Shown here piece after piece: positions 40,441 to 52,000 of a stretch of 64,000 nt of DNA. Positions within the stretch are counted from its first letter, which is position 1. Every line of letters begins with the position of its first letter. A program made the position numbers and the translations under genes. This stretch comes from Tubiluchus corallicola (lineage: Eukaryota; Priapulida; Priapulimorpha; Priapulimorphida; Tubiluchidae), in contig JAQGDQ010000010.1 of the NCBI GenBank assembly GCA_030141605.1, positions 1,365,501-1,429,500 of the forward strand. Direction: 5' to 3'. The notes under the pieces are model-generated. The model saw only the letters and a list, made by a program, of their open reading frames with translations, was not told the origin of the DNA and did no database searches.

Positions 40441-42267
40441 GTTAACCTGCTAAATATAATTTGAACATAATTGTTTAAAATGACTAATGACCATTATATT
40501 TGCCAGTAAGCTTGGCGGACGATGTCAGCTGCTTATGTCACGTCTAAAAAACTAGAACAGGTAGGAGTAGATGGTGCTCAACAATATCGGGCTTGTGTAT
40601 CGGAATTCGATTACTCTGGTCAGATCTTGACCTGAAAGTAACGGTTCGTGGAATAGTTATCATCGTTGACTGTAGCATAGCGTTAAAATGGAATGAATTA
40701 TAGGATGGGACTGATGGGTTTGACGGAAAGTTTTATCATAAATGAGACTGTCACGAATTAGCATCACACAAACCACCTTGACTAATAAACATAGTTCTTC
40801 CGGGGCTCCATTTAGCATAGTAGTGTAAAATCTTCTTAAATTTCATTAAGTTTATTATAATTTCTTTTATGAACAGTAGCTGGGGTAATGAAACTAACTG
40901 GGTTGGTAACTTAATATTGTCTGAGATGGGGGAACGATGGCAGTGTGGTGATCAATTTTGGTTTTAAATTATGTGGTGCAAATATAACGCCCTGTTAAAA
41001 TACATAAAAATTGTGATTTCAATTGTCCTTGAACATTAAATAAATTGCAACAATTAGAAGTTATTTACGATCTTAGGCTTAGCTTATAATTTTACAACTA
41101 TCCAGTGTACAATATTGCATACGCGGAGCACTAAATATGCCAGTTCATGAGATTAACTGTAAACGGTGGATTGAATTGGGGACTAATTACAAGTAAACTT
41201 GTAATTTTTGGTCAATTTTATTTGTACTTTGCGGGATTGCATCAGTTTTATAAGTTTGATTATTATATTTGTTGTTTTTTTCCGTTTTTTAGGATTATGT
41301 TGACAGTTTTTATCACAGCTACATTATTAAAAACCTTTTTTGTCTGTAACTTACCTTTTTATGTTTTTTTTAAATTCAGTTATGACAGTAAACTGCAGTT
41401 AGTGTGATTCTTAACATTATTAACTAATAAAAACGCACACTATTATTGTTTTCTGCAAAAAACAACTGAATTGTACAGGAGTAAAAAATTACAAAACATG
41501 TAAAATAAAAGTTACACATAGCCCAAATGAGCCAGACTCCAAATTATTAAGTTTTGGTAACACTTGTAGGGTCAAATTTACCAGTGTTTTTCTGAAAACC
41601 TTATACCTGTAGATGATGAAACCACTTGAGGACCACCACTACACACAGCTTACTAGGTAACAGTTTGCACTTTTTAAAGGTTTGTGTTTTGCGCCACATG
41701 TGACTATCCAAATTAAAGGGCAGAGCAAATGTAAATGCCATGTTCTCCGTAACCAATGAATCTTTTCCAGTATGACCCCTCAAAACGGAAACACTTACGT
41801 AGTGCAATCCGAATCAGCCAACTACAGCCGCGGGCCCGCAGTCAGCGCAAAGGATTGTTTATAGGCTCTTACTACCACAGTACTGGTTTTGCACCCGTAA
41901 TTTCCGCCACTACTTGGGGTAGTTTTCAAACGCAAAAATCTTCATTTCATTTGGTGATCTTTTAATCAGTAATTATAGTATTTAGTTAACGTGTTTCAAA
42001 ATTGCACAAATAAACACTACTACTGTGAACATTAGGTTACCAAGAATATAGTAAGAAGTGAGAAGATATTTTCGCGAAAAATCGCCGAGAACAATGAATG
42101 AGCCTTGTACCCCCACTGCAGAAACAATGCAGCAGCTGCACACGCTACATCGGGAAGGTCACGTGGGCAGGCTTTCGTAGTGGAAAGAAAAGATCTGTTT
42201 GTGTCGTTTCGGCCATTACGAAACTGATGTCAGTTTTTTGTGTCGCCTTTAATTTGGTCAACTCAAG
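40441..42267. other. Spacer between NIT-GC and EGF-repeat genes
   Basis: The two genes are in tandem on the plus strand, 1.8 kb apart. No ORF or repeat of note; the EGF gene promoter should lie here. 41790-41850 is a small GC-richer patch. Confidence 0.4.
40784..40789 (+). promoter_or_regulatory. Probable polyadenylation signal of the NIT-GC gene
   Basis: AATAAA about 345 bases after the stop codon on the same strand. It is plausible by position only. Confidence 0.4.
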
Positions 42268-42388
42268 ATGCCGAACAAAGAATTACTTCTACTGTTATTG
42301 TGGATAATTGCAATAGTTTCTGCTCAGCTTAAATCAGATGGTGATGATGGTAATCAACAGCAAAGCACTACAGATGATACTGATAAAT
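42268..42388 (+). CDS. EGF protein coding exon 1: signal peptide
   Basis: ATG at 42268, then a hydrophobic leader ending VSAQ. The donor is AAAT|gtgcgt. The exon ends one base into a codon and rejoins at 44046 to keep the EGF frame. Confidence 0.8.
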
Positions 42389-45181
42389 GTGCGTAATCGT
42401 AACGTACGGTAGATTTATGTTTATTTTAATAATTTTGCATGTAAGTTGATTTAATATTTAAGGAGTGGACCAAATTTGTCAGCAAGTATATAAATTAGTA
42501 CCTTATCAGGCTTAAGAATGTTAAGGTACCAAAGTATGTATTTCTCCGTACCTAACACAAGAAACGTTTATATAAGGTTAAATTATCGAGATCACATGCG
42601 CGATGCTGGCCCTTTACTTTACCTTGCCACTGTTGCCCATCTGCTTCTGAGGCATTGTGTAATTTGGAAAACTCCTGTTACATATTGTAAGAATTATATG
42701 GCTTATTATAATGAGGCTTATATTATAAAGCTCTAATGACTCAATGTCAACGTCAAGGTCAAATACGAAACTGCACGCGACCAATTGCGCCTAATCTTGG
42801 ATCTTACATCCCTCTTCCCGGGAGTAAATTTATAATGCAAAAGAATCTTTATCTAGTAGTAGAGGTACTCTACTAGCCTTCAAGATCAATTCAGTAAGGT
42901 GCTGGCATAGATTTCTTACATGTTCGCCCGACGGTCAATCATCTAGTTATTAGCCAGGCCTGGAACTGCTTAAACTTCACAGAATAACTGCAGCGATGCA
43001 CATGCTGTCACCTCTCAGCTATATTTCTTGTCACTTTCTTCCGTCTCGTTTTTCCAAAAAGTGGTTGAGAATGTAAAACAAAAGAAGTCTTGCTGCAATC
43101 CAGTGCCATCAAATCACAAAAAAGTTCTGTGCAGATTTGCATAATTTATTTCATTTCATAAATTCATACATTTATTGCGTAATATTTTCGTTTTCCTAAT
43201 CGCATTTCATGTAAACCTGCCTATTTTTATGTTCTTTATGCAAAACATGTATAGTATACGTACAATGCAGAAAATAGAAATATGGTGCATACTTTAAGTT
43301 TAAAGACACTGAGAAAAAACTTCAATTATTAACATGCAATAGTTAATTACCGCCCATGAATCAGACTTTAATTTCTGGCACTATTGTATATATATATTCG
43401 TTTTTCACCGGGAGCTTTCGTCAGCTGAAATCTACTTGTATGGCCTAGATCTTGAAAATACCTGTTGTTTCAAGATCTAGGCCATACAAGTAGATTTCAG
43501 CTGACGAAGTACGTGAAGCCCGAAAGTTCCCGGTGAAAAATGAAATTTTTGAGACTTAATGGGCACTTTGTCTTCTTTACGATTATGAACATGGCAAATC
43601 TCAGAAGAGCACTATCTTACACATCTGTAGTCTAGTTATGCAAGAGCTAAAGTTTTATGGTTATTAATTCATTGCAAACCAAACTATCAACACCACATCA
43701 GCACACATCATTGCAAATCAACAAAAAAATTCTTTTTACCATTTGATGTCACTGATTTTATTCTTCATCCTATACGGAAGTTTACTCCGACGATATGATT
43801 TGCTAAATTATACTTAAAAGTAAACATCTGTGAAAAACATCTTTTGAGGAAAACTTATTTCCAAACAAAATTGTGGAAAAGGTTAAAAGTTTTTTTTTGG
43901 GAACATTTTGTTTTTGCTGCTGCAGAAAAACACCAAAATCTGTAGATTTGATAGGGTGTATTTGAAATCAAAGGTCAATGTAAGAAAAAATTCAAGGGGG
44001 GTTATTATTTAAATAATCATTAAATTATGTGTTACTTTATTTTAGCCAACTGTCTGACTTATCCATGTCTTAATGGAGGCACATGTGAAGAAGATTATTA
44101 TGATTATGATTATGGTCCGTCATGCACTTGTCCACCCGCTTTCACTGGTGATCGTTGCGAAAAGTCTTTAGAAACTACAGGAACTGAAGAGACTCAAACG
44201 CAAGACATTTCTACAGAAAATATCTGTACACCGGAGTGCCAAAATGGTGGATCATGCCTTCAAGCCAAGGGTGGCCTCTACTGCGCTTGTGGACCTGAAT
44301 TTACTGGACAAATATGTGAAACTCGTAAAACGCCATGTTCAAGCAACCCTTGCTTTAATGGAGGTACCTGTGTAAGTGGAAAGTCCGGCTACACATGTGA
44401 CTGCCCGCCAAAATACTCAGGAGAACGCTGTGAAAATGGATCACCGTGCTCGAATAATCCATGCATTAACGGTGGTACCTGTGTCGAACGGTCTCCCACA
44501 AGCTACCTTTGTAAGTGTGAAAATGGTTTTATGGGCACGAACTGCAGTATTGGAGACAAATGTGCTTCTAATCCATGCTTCAATGGAGGAACTTGTACGT
44601 CCACCATGACTTCATACTCCTGTCAGTGTCGTGAGAGGTACGTCGGCAGGAGGTGTGGTTCTCTCGACACTTGCAAACCAAATCCGTGCCAAAATGCTGG
44701 AACATGCTTGAATGCAGATGGTTACAGTGCTTTCATGTGTGCCTGTCCTGCAGGATACACAGGAACAACCTGCGAAATTCCGTGGGATAAAAAGGGAAAG
44801 GGAGAATCTGGGCAGCAGACACAATGGACACCGACATACGTTGATTCTACTGTAACAGACACAATAACACCGGAAAAAGAAGGCACTTGTAACTTTGAAC
44901 TTTTCTCATTCTTCAACCAGAAGGAACTCTCTTTGTCTTGCACGTCGGACTTTGAGTGTTCTGGAGAAGAGAAATGTTGCCCTTACTTTAATTCCGGAAA
45001 TTTCTGCACCATTACTTTAGAAAATTTCTTTGAAGAATATATGTATTACATAATTGGCGTTGCAGTCGCTCTTGCAGTTCTACTTGCGGTTCTCTGTGGT
45101 TGTTGTTATGCTTGCTGTTGTAGAAGCTCATATGCTACTGTTGCACCTATGGCTGTGTGTCCCAAAGGATATGTATTCTAA
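42268..45181 (+). CDS. EGF-repeat type I membrane protein with WAP-like module, two exons
   Basis: Exons 42268-42388 and 44046-45181 join in phase 1 to give 418 residues. Seen: signal peptide MPNKELLLLLLWIIAIVSA; a Ser/Thr/Asp/Gln-rich stretch; six EGF-like repeats, most with the CxxNPCxNGGTC pattern and a CxCxxGYxGxxC end; a linker; a module with C, C, DFEC, EKCC, C spacing that resembles a WAP four-disulphide core but shows fewer than eight cysteines; one membrane segment (YYIIGVAVALAVLLAVLCG); a short cytosolic tail beginning CCYACCC, which could be palmitoylated; and C-terminal GYVF, which fits a class II PDZ ligand. The role is probably cell-surface adhesion or signalling. No DSL domain and no Notch core are seen, so it is neither Notch nor Delta. 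No named orthologue is recognised. Confidence 0.88.
43401..43540. repeat. Long hairpin in EGF-gene intron: 39-bp perfect stem, 10-base loop
   Basis: 43419-43457 is the exact reverse complement of 43468-43506. A further 20-bp outer stem (TTTTTCACCGGGAGCTTTCG with one mismatch) closes it after a 14-base one-sided bulge on the right arm. The near-perfect pairing implies a recent foldback event or selection. Confidence 0.85.
44046..45181 (+). CDS. EGF protein coding exon 2: EGF repeats, membrane segment, tail
   Basis: Acceptor tactttattttag. All six EGF repeats sit in this one 1136-base exon, unlike many EGF proteins where each repeat has its own exon. TAA stop at 45179-45181. Confidence 0.93.
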
Positions 45182-45355
45182 ACAGAAGTCTGCCAGGCCA
45201 AATCTGTTGCAGTAATTGCTGCAAATAACTGGAGGATTTCAAGATATAACTGAATTACTATTTTAGGCTTAGACTAATGAATTACTTATTCTGAATTTTT
45301 GCAATTAGGCTATTCAATAATTTGAATGTTGAACGTTATAATTTTGCGGTATTAT

Positions 45356-45361
45356 AATAAA
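45356..45361 (+). promoter_or_regulatory. Probable polyadenylation signal of the EGF-repeat gene
   Basis: AATAAA 175 bases downstream of the stop. Another AATAAA lies at 45928-45933 and could serve a longer 3' UTR. Confidence 0.45.
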
Positions 45362-46090
45362 ATTGTGACACATTTTTATGAGAGGTAAATTGTGATTGTG
45401 CCACCTGTTAAGACCGTTTAGTAAATGAAAATGGGCAAACTGAAAAAGGCAAATCACTAATGAAATTGTGATGCGTTTCTTTATTTAGATTTAAATGTAA
45501 ATGTAATTGTGCCACTTGCTGAGATGCTTTATTGTAAGTACAAGACACTACCTAAAATGCAAGTGTACAAAACACTAACTTTAAATTAGGTAATGAACCT
45601 GGCTCATGTGAGAAATAACGCTCTAAAATTAACTACTAAATAGGTAGCACTAAAAATCATAGCACCAACAATTAAGTTAAGAACTTTTGACGCATAAGAA
45701 AAACAGTGGATGAAACGAAGCCTTATTTTACGTTTTGGTTTGGTTGTGAATATATTCTTCCTCTACAACAGCTAGGATATGTGTATCAAACGAAACTACC
45801 CAGAGCAAGAATTGAATTCAGGTGGTTAAACGAGTCGTTCATTGACCAGTCTCGATATTGCTTACCTTTGTTGCTTAGGAGGTTCACATGACTACTTGGC
45901 TATAAACCTTACCAAGATTAGTTTAATAATAAACCAATCCTGCGCCAATCCAGCAGTGCATATAAAAATCATTTAAAGATCACTACTCATGGCTATTGTA
46001 AATGTAATATGTCGCTGTTATTAATTAGAACTGATTTGGTAAATTGAGCTTGAGCATTTCATTCCTGCAGAACTAATATACCCTGGGAAC

Positions 46091-46485
46091 CAATAAGCCT
46101 TTTCACATTTTTTCTACGCGCATGCGCAGTTACTGTAGGTCAATTTTTAAGTGAACCCAGCACCTCTTACTTAGCCACAACCGTCACGTGACCTCATGCA
46201 CGTAACACATTTAGGTGAAACACGTGGTTATTTTTGTTATTATAGTACACGTGTGTAGTTCTAAACGTTATTCTTATCCGAAAGCAGCTAGCAAAATAGC
46301 AGCTGCTATCCACGTAAAATGAAGCGAAAATTAACGCCAAGAACCATTACTATTACAATACCATGGGCTGCAAGGTGTTCCTAAGTGAAAACAAATGCGT
46401 TGTTTGGTTCAGGTAAGCTAGTTGGGTTCACTTAACCTTTGACCTTTTCCCGACCGTCATCAATCGCTGGAACTGTGAAAAATTG
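46091..46485. mobile_element. 395-bp MITE-like element, copy 2 (between EGF and NOL4-like genes)
   Basis: The left end CAATAAGCCTTTTCACA matches copy 1. The inverted right end CAATTTTTCACAGTTCCAGC matches copy 1's opposite end. Both share GCGCAGTT(A/G)CTGTAG, GGTTAAGTG and a CGTCACGTGAC-type block. It is in inverse orientation to copy 1 and nearly identical in length. Confidence 0.72.
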
Positions 46486-46618
46486 AAGCATTCACCATTG
46501 CAAGTCAGGTGGCTTACATTAAGTGTAAAAAATAATTGTACATAGATTTGCTTTTGTGTATATTCAGAACATGATAAAGCTCAACATCTAGGCAAAATTT
46601 GGTACATATGTACAATTA

Positions 46619-46624
46619 TTTATT
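46619..46624 (-). promoter_or_regulatory. Candidate polyadenylation signal of the NOL4-like gene
   Basis: AATAAA on the minus strand about 2.3 kb past the stop. It would imply a long AT-rich 3' UTR, which is usual for NOL4 genes. It is a positional candidate only. Confidence 0.25.
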
Positions 46625-48907
46625 CCAGCAAGCATTTTTGGGGAGGCAAGCAATGTACAATAAATAAACAAATTAGCTACTTTAGCAATATAATATGGGT
46701 ACGTAAATCACAAGTACCAAACATCACAGATACTGAGTGGTCAAGAAAAATAACCTAAACATAAAAAATGTGTAACAAGTCTATAATTTATGAATTTACC
46801 AGATAATAAAAACAAATGTCTTTGGCTAAGGTCTGGCAAAGTTCTGAAAATATGTATTTCAGAAAGGTGGATACCAGCTATAGTTGTCCACACTGTTATT
46901 TCAAGTATCCTAGAAACGACATTTACTCGTACCAAATGTTGTAAACAATCTTGACTTAGAACAAGCAAACATAGTCTGGCTATAAGTGCACACAGTTCCA
47001 GAAGTGTAGTGCAAGTCACCAAGGTACGATCATTGCACCATTACTATGAAACTGTTAGCTCACTTGCAGTACCAGCTCCACTAAATAAATTGAAAAATAA
47101 CAGCAAAAGACTATGTAAACATATTCATTGATCTTTTACACAACAACAAATCTGTCATTGCTTCACAAATAAATGACTTTTCCATATCCCATGTACAAAT
47201 ATAAAATCTGATAAATTATAATATATCCAATAAAACAATTAAATATCATAATATATGAACTTCTATGAAAAACAAATGTAAAATAATAGCTATACATAGA
47301 CTTAGTCTGTAATTTAGCCTGCAGAATGTTTAATTGGGAAAGTTAATGTCATGTCAGTTTATACATGGATCTATGAAGCAAGTCTTGAAATTTGCATCCT
47401 ATGCACACAGTCATAAGTCCTATACAACATAGGTAAGTGTGGGTAATTTGACTAGAACTTATCAAAAGGGGAAACACCATATTCTAAACTAAGTTACAGA
47501 AATGTAAAAAGAAAAAAGAAAACACTACTAAACATCCACATGTACTTCTCAATTTACTAAACACGTATGCCTATGGAATGTATTGAAGATTACGGGCCAT
47601 AAATGCTGAAAAACTGTGAGTACAGCTCCTACTTTAATGCCTTATAGGACATCTTTAGCTAATGCAGCGATTATACATATTATTGAACTATCTTTAATCA
47701 TGGTTTTTAATGCGAAATTTTGGTACTACTTCAGAATCTTTGGGCTTCAAAGTGTAGCTTTTTTAAATATCTACTTTAATGGTAATTATATATTCACAGC
47801 TTCGACATTGGAACATTATCAATTATCTTCTCCAGATTTGTGTATATAGAATGTTGTACCAATACATATAAATTCTCAAACTTTAACACATTGCCTAATG
47901 CAGAGACACAAAAATATTTTACAATGGTCACAAAGGCTGCTTATAATAATGACACAAAAAGTACATTCAGTTATGCACCAGTAATAATAATGCTAAAATT
48001 CTGTTTAGCCCGAATAGTGATCAGTCATTAAAATTACGATAATACAAACACAGTAAAAGTACAGAATAGCACTGCACATGTATACAAAAAAAAAACAGAA
48101 AATGTTCAACTGTCACTACAAACTGATTCAATTATTTTCAGAGGTACACCAGTGAGGTTATCTTAAACTTTAAATGAGATCTAAATGCTAGTTATCTGAG
48201 GTGTGTAGTTGCATTGAGGAAGCAAGACCCTGTAATTGACAGAACCTGAGAAAGAAGAATTTTCTTAACTTATGAAGCATAGAGCTTTGAAATCCTGTTA
48301 TGAACTCGAGGTGCTTTGTTACATATAAGCAGAATTGACCCACAGGTATTTAGATTTGACTTATTAACACAAAAAATTTCTTCATAGTAATGGAAATATA
48401 ATTTCACTTGCTATTAGGAATACAAGTCACAAATACCTTTTAAGACATTTAAACACATGACATGTTACAGAAATGAAAGAAGCAGTAGTATGGCGTCTTA
48501 AAAAGAAAATTAAGATTAATTTGCTTAACGTTTGCTGTCTAGCTAAAACAGATAAATTGATTTTAAAAAACTGCTAATTCCTTATTAAGAATAAATTTTA
48601 CACAATTTTGAGCCATGTAGTTGCCCTCAGTCTAGCCGTGAATGCACTTCAGTTATAGGTAAGGTACATTTAAACTAGTTTTTTATACTAGTTTAGTTTA
48701 GTATGGTCTCAAACTTAATTTTGAGACCATACAGATAAAAATTCCTTCTAGATACTATAATTAACATTCAGATAGCAAGCATTTATAATTACAGCTTTAC
48801 CAACCTTCAACATGCAATACAATAACTCCATAAATCAGTCACACGATGCCGCCACATGCTTTAACCGGGAGTTCATTTACTGTCATACTGCATGGCTTCG
48901 CTAATAA

Positions 48908-49065
48908 TCAATTATGCTGTAGCAGTAGTTGCTCCAACTCATCAGCTGATCTGTACAGAAAAGCTGCTGATTCTCTGTATCCCACCACTAACTGTTTGAC
49001 TGCTTGAATTTCGCTTGGAGTTAATTGAGATTTGGTGCCTTTTTTAATGCTAAGGTCTGTAGGCC
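48908..49065 (-). CDS. NOL4: NOL4-like terminal exon: conserved C-terminus and stop
   Basis: Acceptor ctgtttacag. It encodes [20 protein letters not shown] then [20 protein letters not shown] and ends [11 protein letters not shown] with TGA (48910-48908). The match to the vertebrate NOL4 C-terminus is near residue-for-residue. Confidence 0.96.
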
Positions 49066-52000
49066 CTGTAAACAGTTCAAGGATTTCTCATTAAAACAAC
49101 TGAATTCACCCCTTTTCTATTATTTTTTCCAGGCCTCAGTATCTATAATATTATCTTTAATATTATGAATTTTGTTTTTTGATAAAATATCAAAAAAATC
49201 CATAACGTATTAATATAATATACACAATTATAAAAATTGACATTTTTCATTTTTGCTAAAATAATTTAAAATTTAAAATTATTGTTAGAATTAACAGCAT
49301 TTTAATTGCTCATAATGCTACTGTTGTATTGGAAAATACCGTGAGTAAATAAAATAATTAAATTAAATTTTAAATTATTCGTCGTAAGAATTACAAACTA
49401 CAAACCCTTTATGATGGCGAGCTGTCTGATATATGTGAGAACAGCATTACTTTCTGCCAATTTAAACAAAAAAGCTTAAGAGTGGGGAAAAGGAATGGTC
49501 GAGTGATGCCTGCCATTCATCATGATACATGTAAGGCCTGTGTCACATAGAGAAAGTCGTAAGTAAGTAAGGAGCAAGCCATAAGGCCTCTTCCATCTTC
49601 CGTAACCTGCATGTCGTAATTTGCGGTAACTAGCAAGGCGTTTTGCCATAATCCGCTTTTTGCGGGAGGCTCGAAACTACTACATTTTAATATAATAGAT
49701 ACTATAGTTCAATAGCTAATATAATTTTACTCATTACGATACGGAATAACAGATTGTCAGTCGCATACATTGTTTTATATGATTGATTGGTATGCTGCCT
49801 CCTGCACACAGTATACTTTTCTTATGTGCATTCTAGTCACACGGGAGTGTTGGTTAGCATATGTTCATTATTCGTGGAGGCGGCTTCTGTCACTCCATTG
49901 TTCATATTGAAGTCAAGCTTACGATATCATAATATCTAAAATGCCTCTAAAATATGTATCTAAAATGTATATCTAAAATACGTTATGTTCCTAAGATATC
50001 AATTTTGCCAGGAATTCTTAGAATAAAGCTTACCATTCAAGCTAGGAGCTGGGTGCTGCGTCAGTAAAGTAGGTTGACTATGATGCAGTGCTGGCTGATA
50101 TCCAGGAAAACCAGGCCGAAACAATCCATTACTATTGGCAAACAAGTGGGTGTGGTCTGGTCGGACCGCTTGGAATGCTGCAGCCTGTGTGCGCAGAAAT
50201 GTGTCTAATCCTGTTGGTGGTGGTGGAGGCGGAGGATGTGGAGCAGCCTGAATTCTCGGCTCTGGTGTTCGTTCAATGGGAGCTTCGATTCTCTAGAAAA
50301 TACAAAATATTGAAGTGGCCAAGAATCAATCAGAATGCCATAATTACAATGATTGTCTTTTGTATATTTATGCAACTGATGCCTACAGAGCTTCCTTTAG
50401 TAGTTGAAGGACGGTATGCACCTTATTGCCATTTTATCTGCAAACCAAAACTGTTCCACATTATTAAGTGAAACAATAAAATATTGACATTTTAATTTGC
50501 CTCAGTTGTTGAATGGGGGGGGGGGAGAAGTTTATAAGAAAAGTCAATTTACTCACAGGAGGTGGAATGGGCTCTAGACCCATGCGTTTTCTCTTGGCAT
50601 TCGTACTTTCATTTTCACATGCAGCCGCTAGGATGCTCTCTGCCAATGCTGATGTCAGATGAGGTGGGGTAGGTCGAGACTAAAAACAAAGTACATATTT
50701 AAATAAATGTTACGATAACATTTTCAGGATAATATCAAATCTTGTCTTTTAAAGTTTAAAATTAAAACAATAAGAAACAAAAACATCGGAACCACAGTAT
50801 GCCAAATAGTCACAACGAGGTAGTTCATTATGGCAGTTTACTTAACCCACCATTCCAATATTCTTGAAATTATACCATGATTTATTTAAACACTGTAAGC
50901 ATGTGTTCTAATAATAATATTCATATTTTTTTAAATTGCAGTTTACTTGATTCGTGTAAGAATGGTAAATAAATTGTTTTTCCCAGTTAGGTTTATAGAC
51001 CTCTGAAAGTCTGAGAAACTATTCTTAGAACTAGTTTAAACTAGCCTGAGATGGGATTTGAGTGCACTACCCCCATGCTCTAACTAATCTTTTGCAAAAG
51101 CTAAGAAATTCACTTTAAATGCTTAAAGTAACATATTTATCTGACCCTCTTGCAGCAGATGGCATGAGCCTTTTTAAAAAACAGTTCGTGTGACATTTAG
51201 TCCAGCTTTATCGCAATAAAATATTCTGTCCATGATTTTTTGTACTTTTAATTTGATCATTGAAATGTAAAATAGACACAGTAATTAATAATTCAATCGG
51301 TTACATATAATCAATTAAAAGGCTGATTAACTGATGGAGGATGTACCAAAAAATTGCAGCAGTATTTGAATCCAAAACTTTCTGCTTACAATGCAGATGC
51401 TCTCCCGTGTAAGCTTCTGGCCCAGTGTATTTATATGTGCAATTTTTGTACATGAACTACACCTTGCTGGGCACTGCTTTGTCCAAAGTTAGAACTTTAG
51501 TGTTAACTGTATAACACGCACGTGTTTTAGCCAGACAGATAACAACAACCAGTGCAAAAAAAACACGAAGTGTGAGAAAGAGATAGAGAGAAGTATAAAC
51601 ACCGTTGTAGTGAACTTCAGTCTTACTGGATCCCATCCATTTTCTTTGGCCCGTTTCATGCGTCGACACGATTTCAGATATGTTCGTATTCGTTTTCGTG
51701 CTCGGTCATGGAAATCCGGAAACTGACGATTGCACGACTCGATGATGGCTTGCACCTTTTCCTTGGGCTGCTTTGAAATTGGCACCATTCTGTCGAGATT
51801 CTCATCAACAAACAGGCGAACAAACATCTGAAATTCAACATCTGTCTGACTATCATACTAAAAAGTGGCAAACTTATGCATAATATTAAGGTTTTTCATT
51901 CTGGAACGTTCAAATTGAGTTAATTCAGTGCATAAAATTTTGGCTAAACTGCAATTCTAATGAAAGCTCTAAAGCTGTTTGCCATGGACTGTGGGCTGTA

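Larger units (their letters stand above)
45182..48907. other. Convergent intergenic region between EGF gene and NOL4-like gene
   Basis: No coding exon is recognised. It contains both likely 3' UTRs, one copy of the 394/395-bp TIR element (46091-46485) and a 13-bp hairpin (48701-48713 with 48720-48732, gtatggtctcaaa). The minus-strand half is very AT-rich and is probably NOL4-like 3' UTR. Confidence 0.55.

Noticed and set aside
50088-50471. 127-codon plus-strand frame
   Set aside because: Antisense to the NOL4-like proline-rich exon, whose minus frame has splice sites in phase with conserved neighbours.
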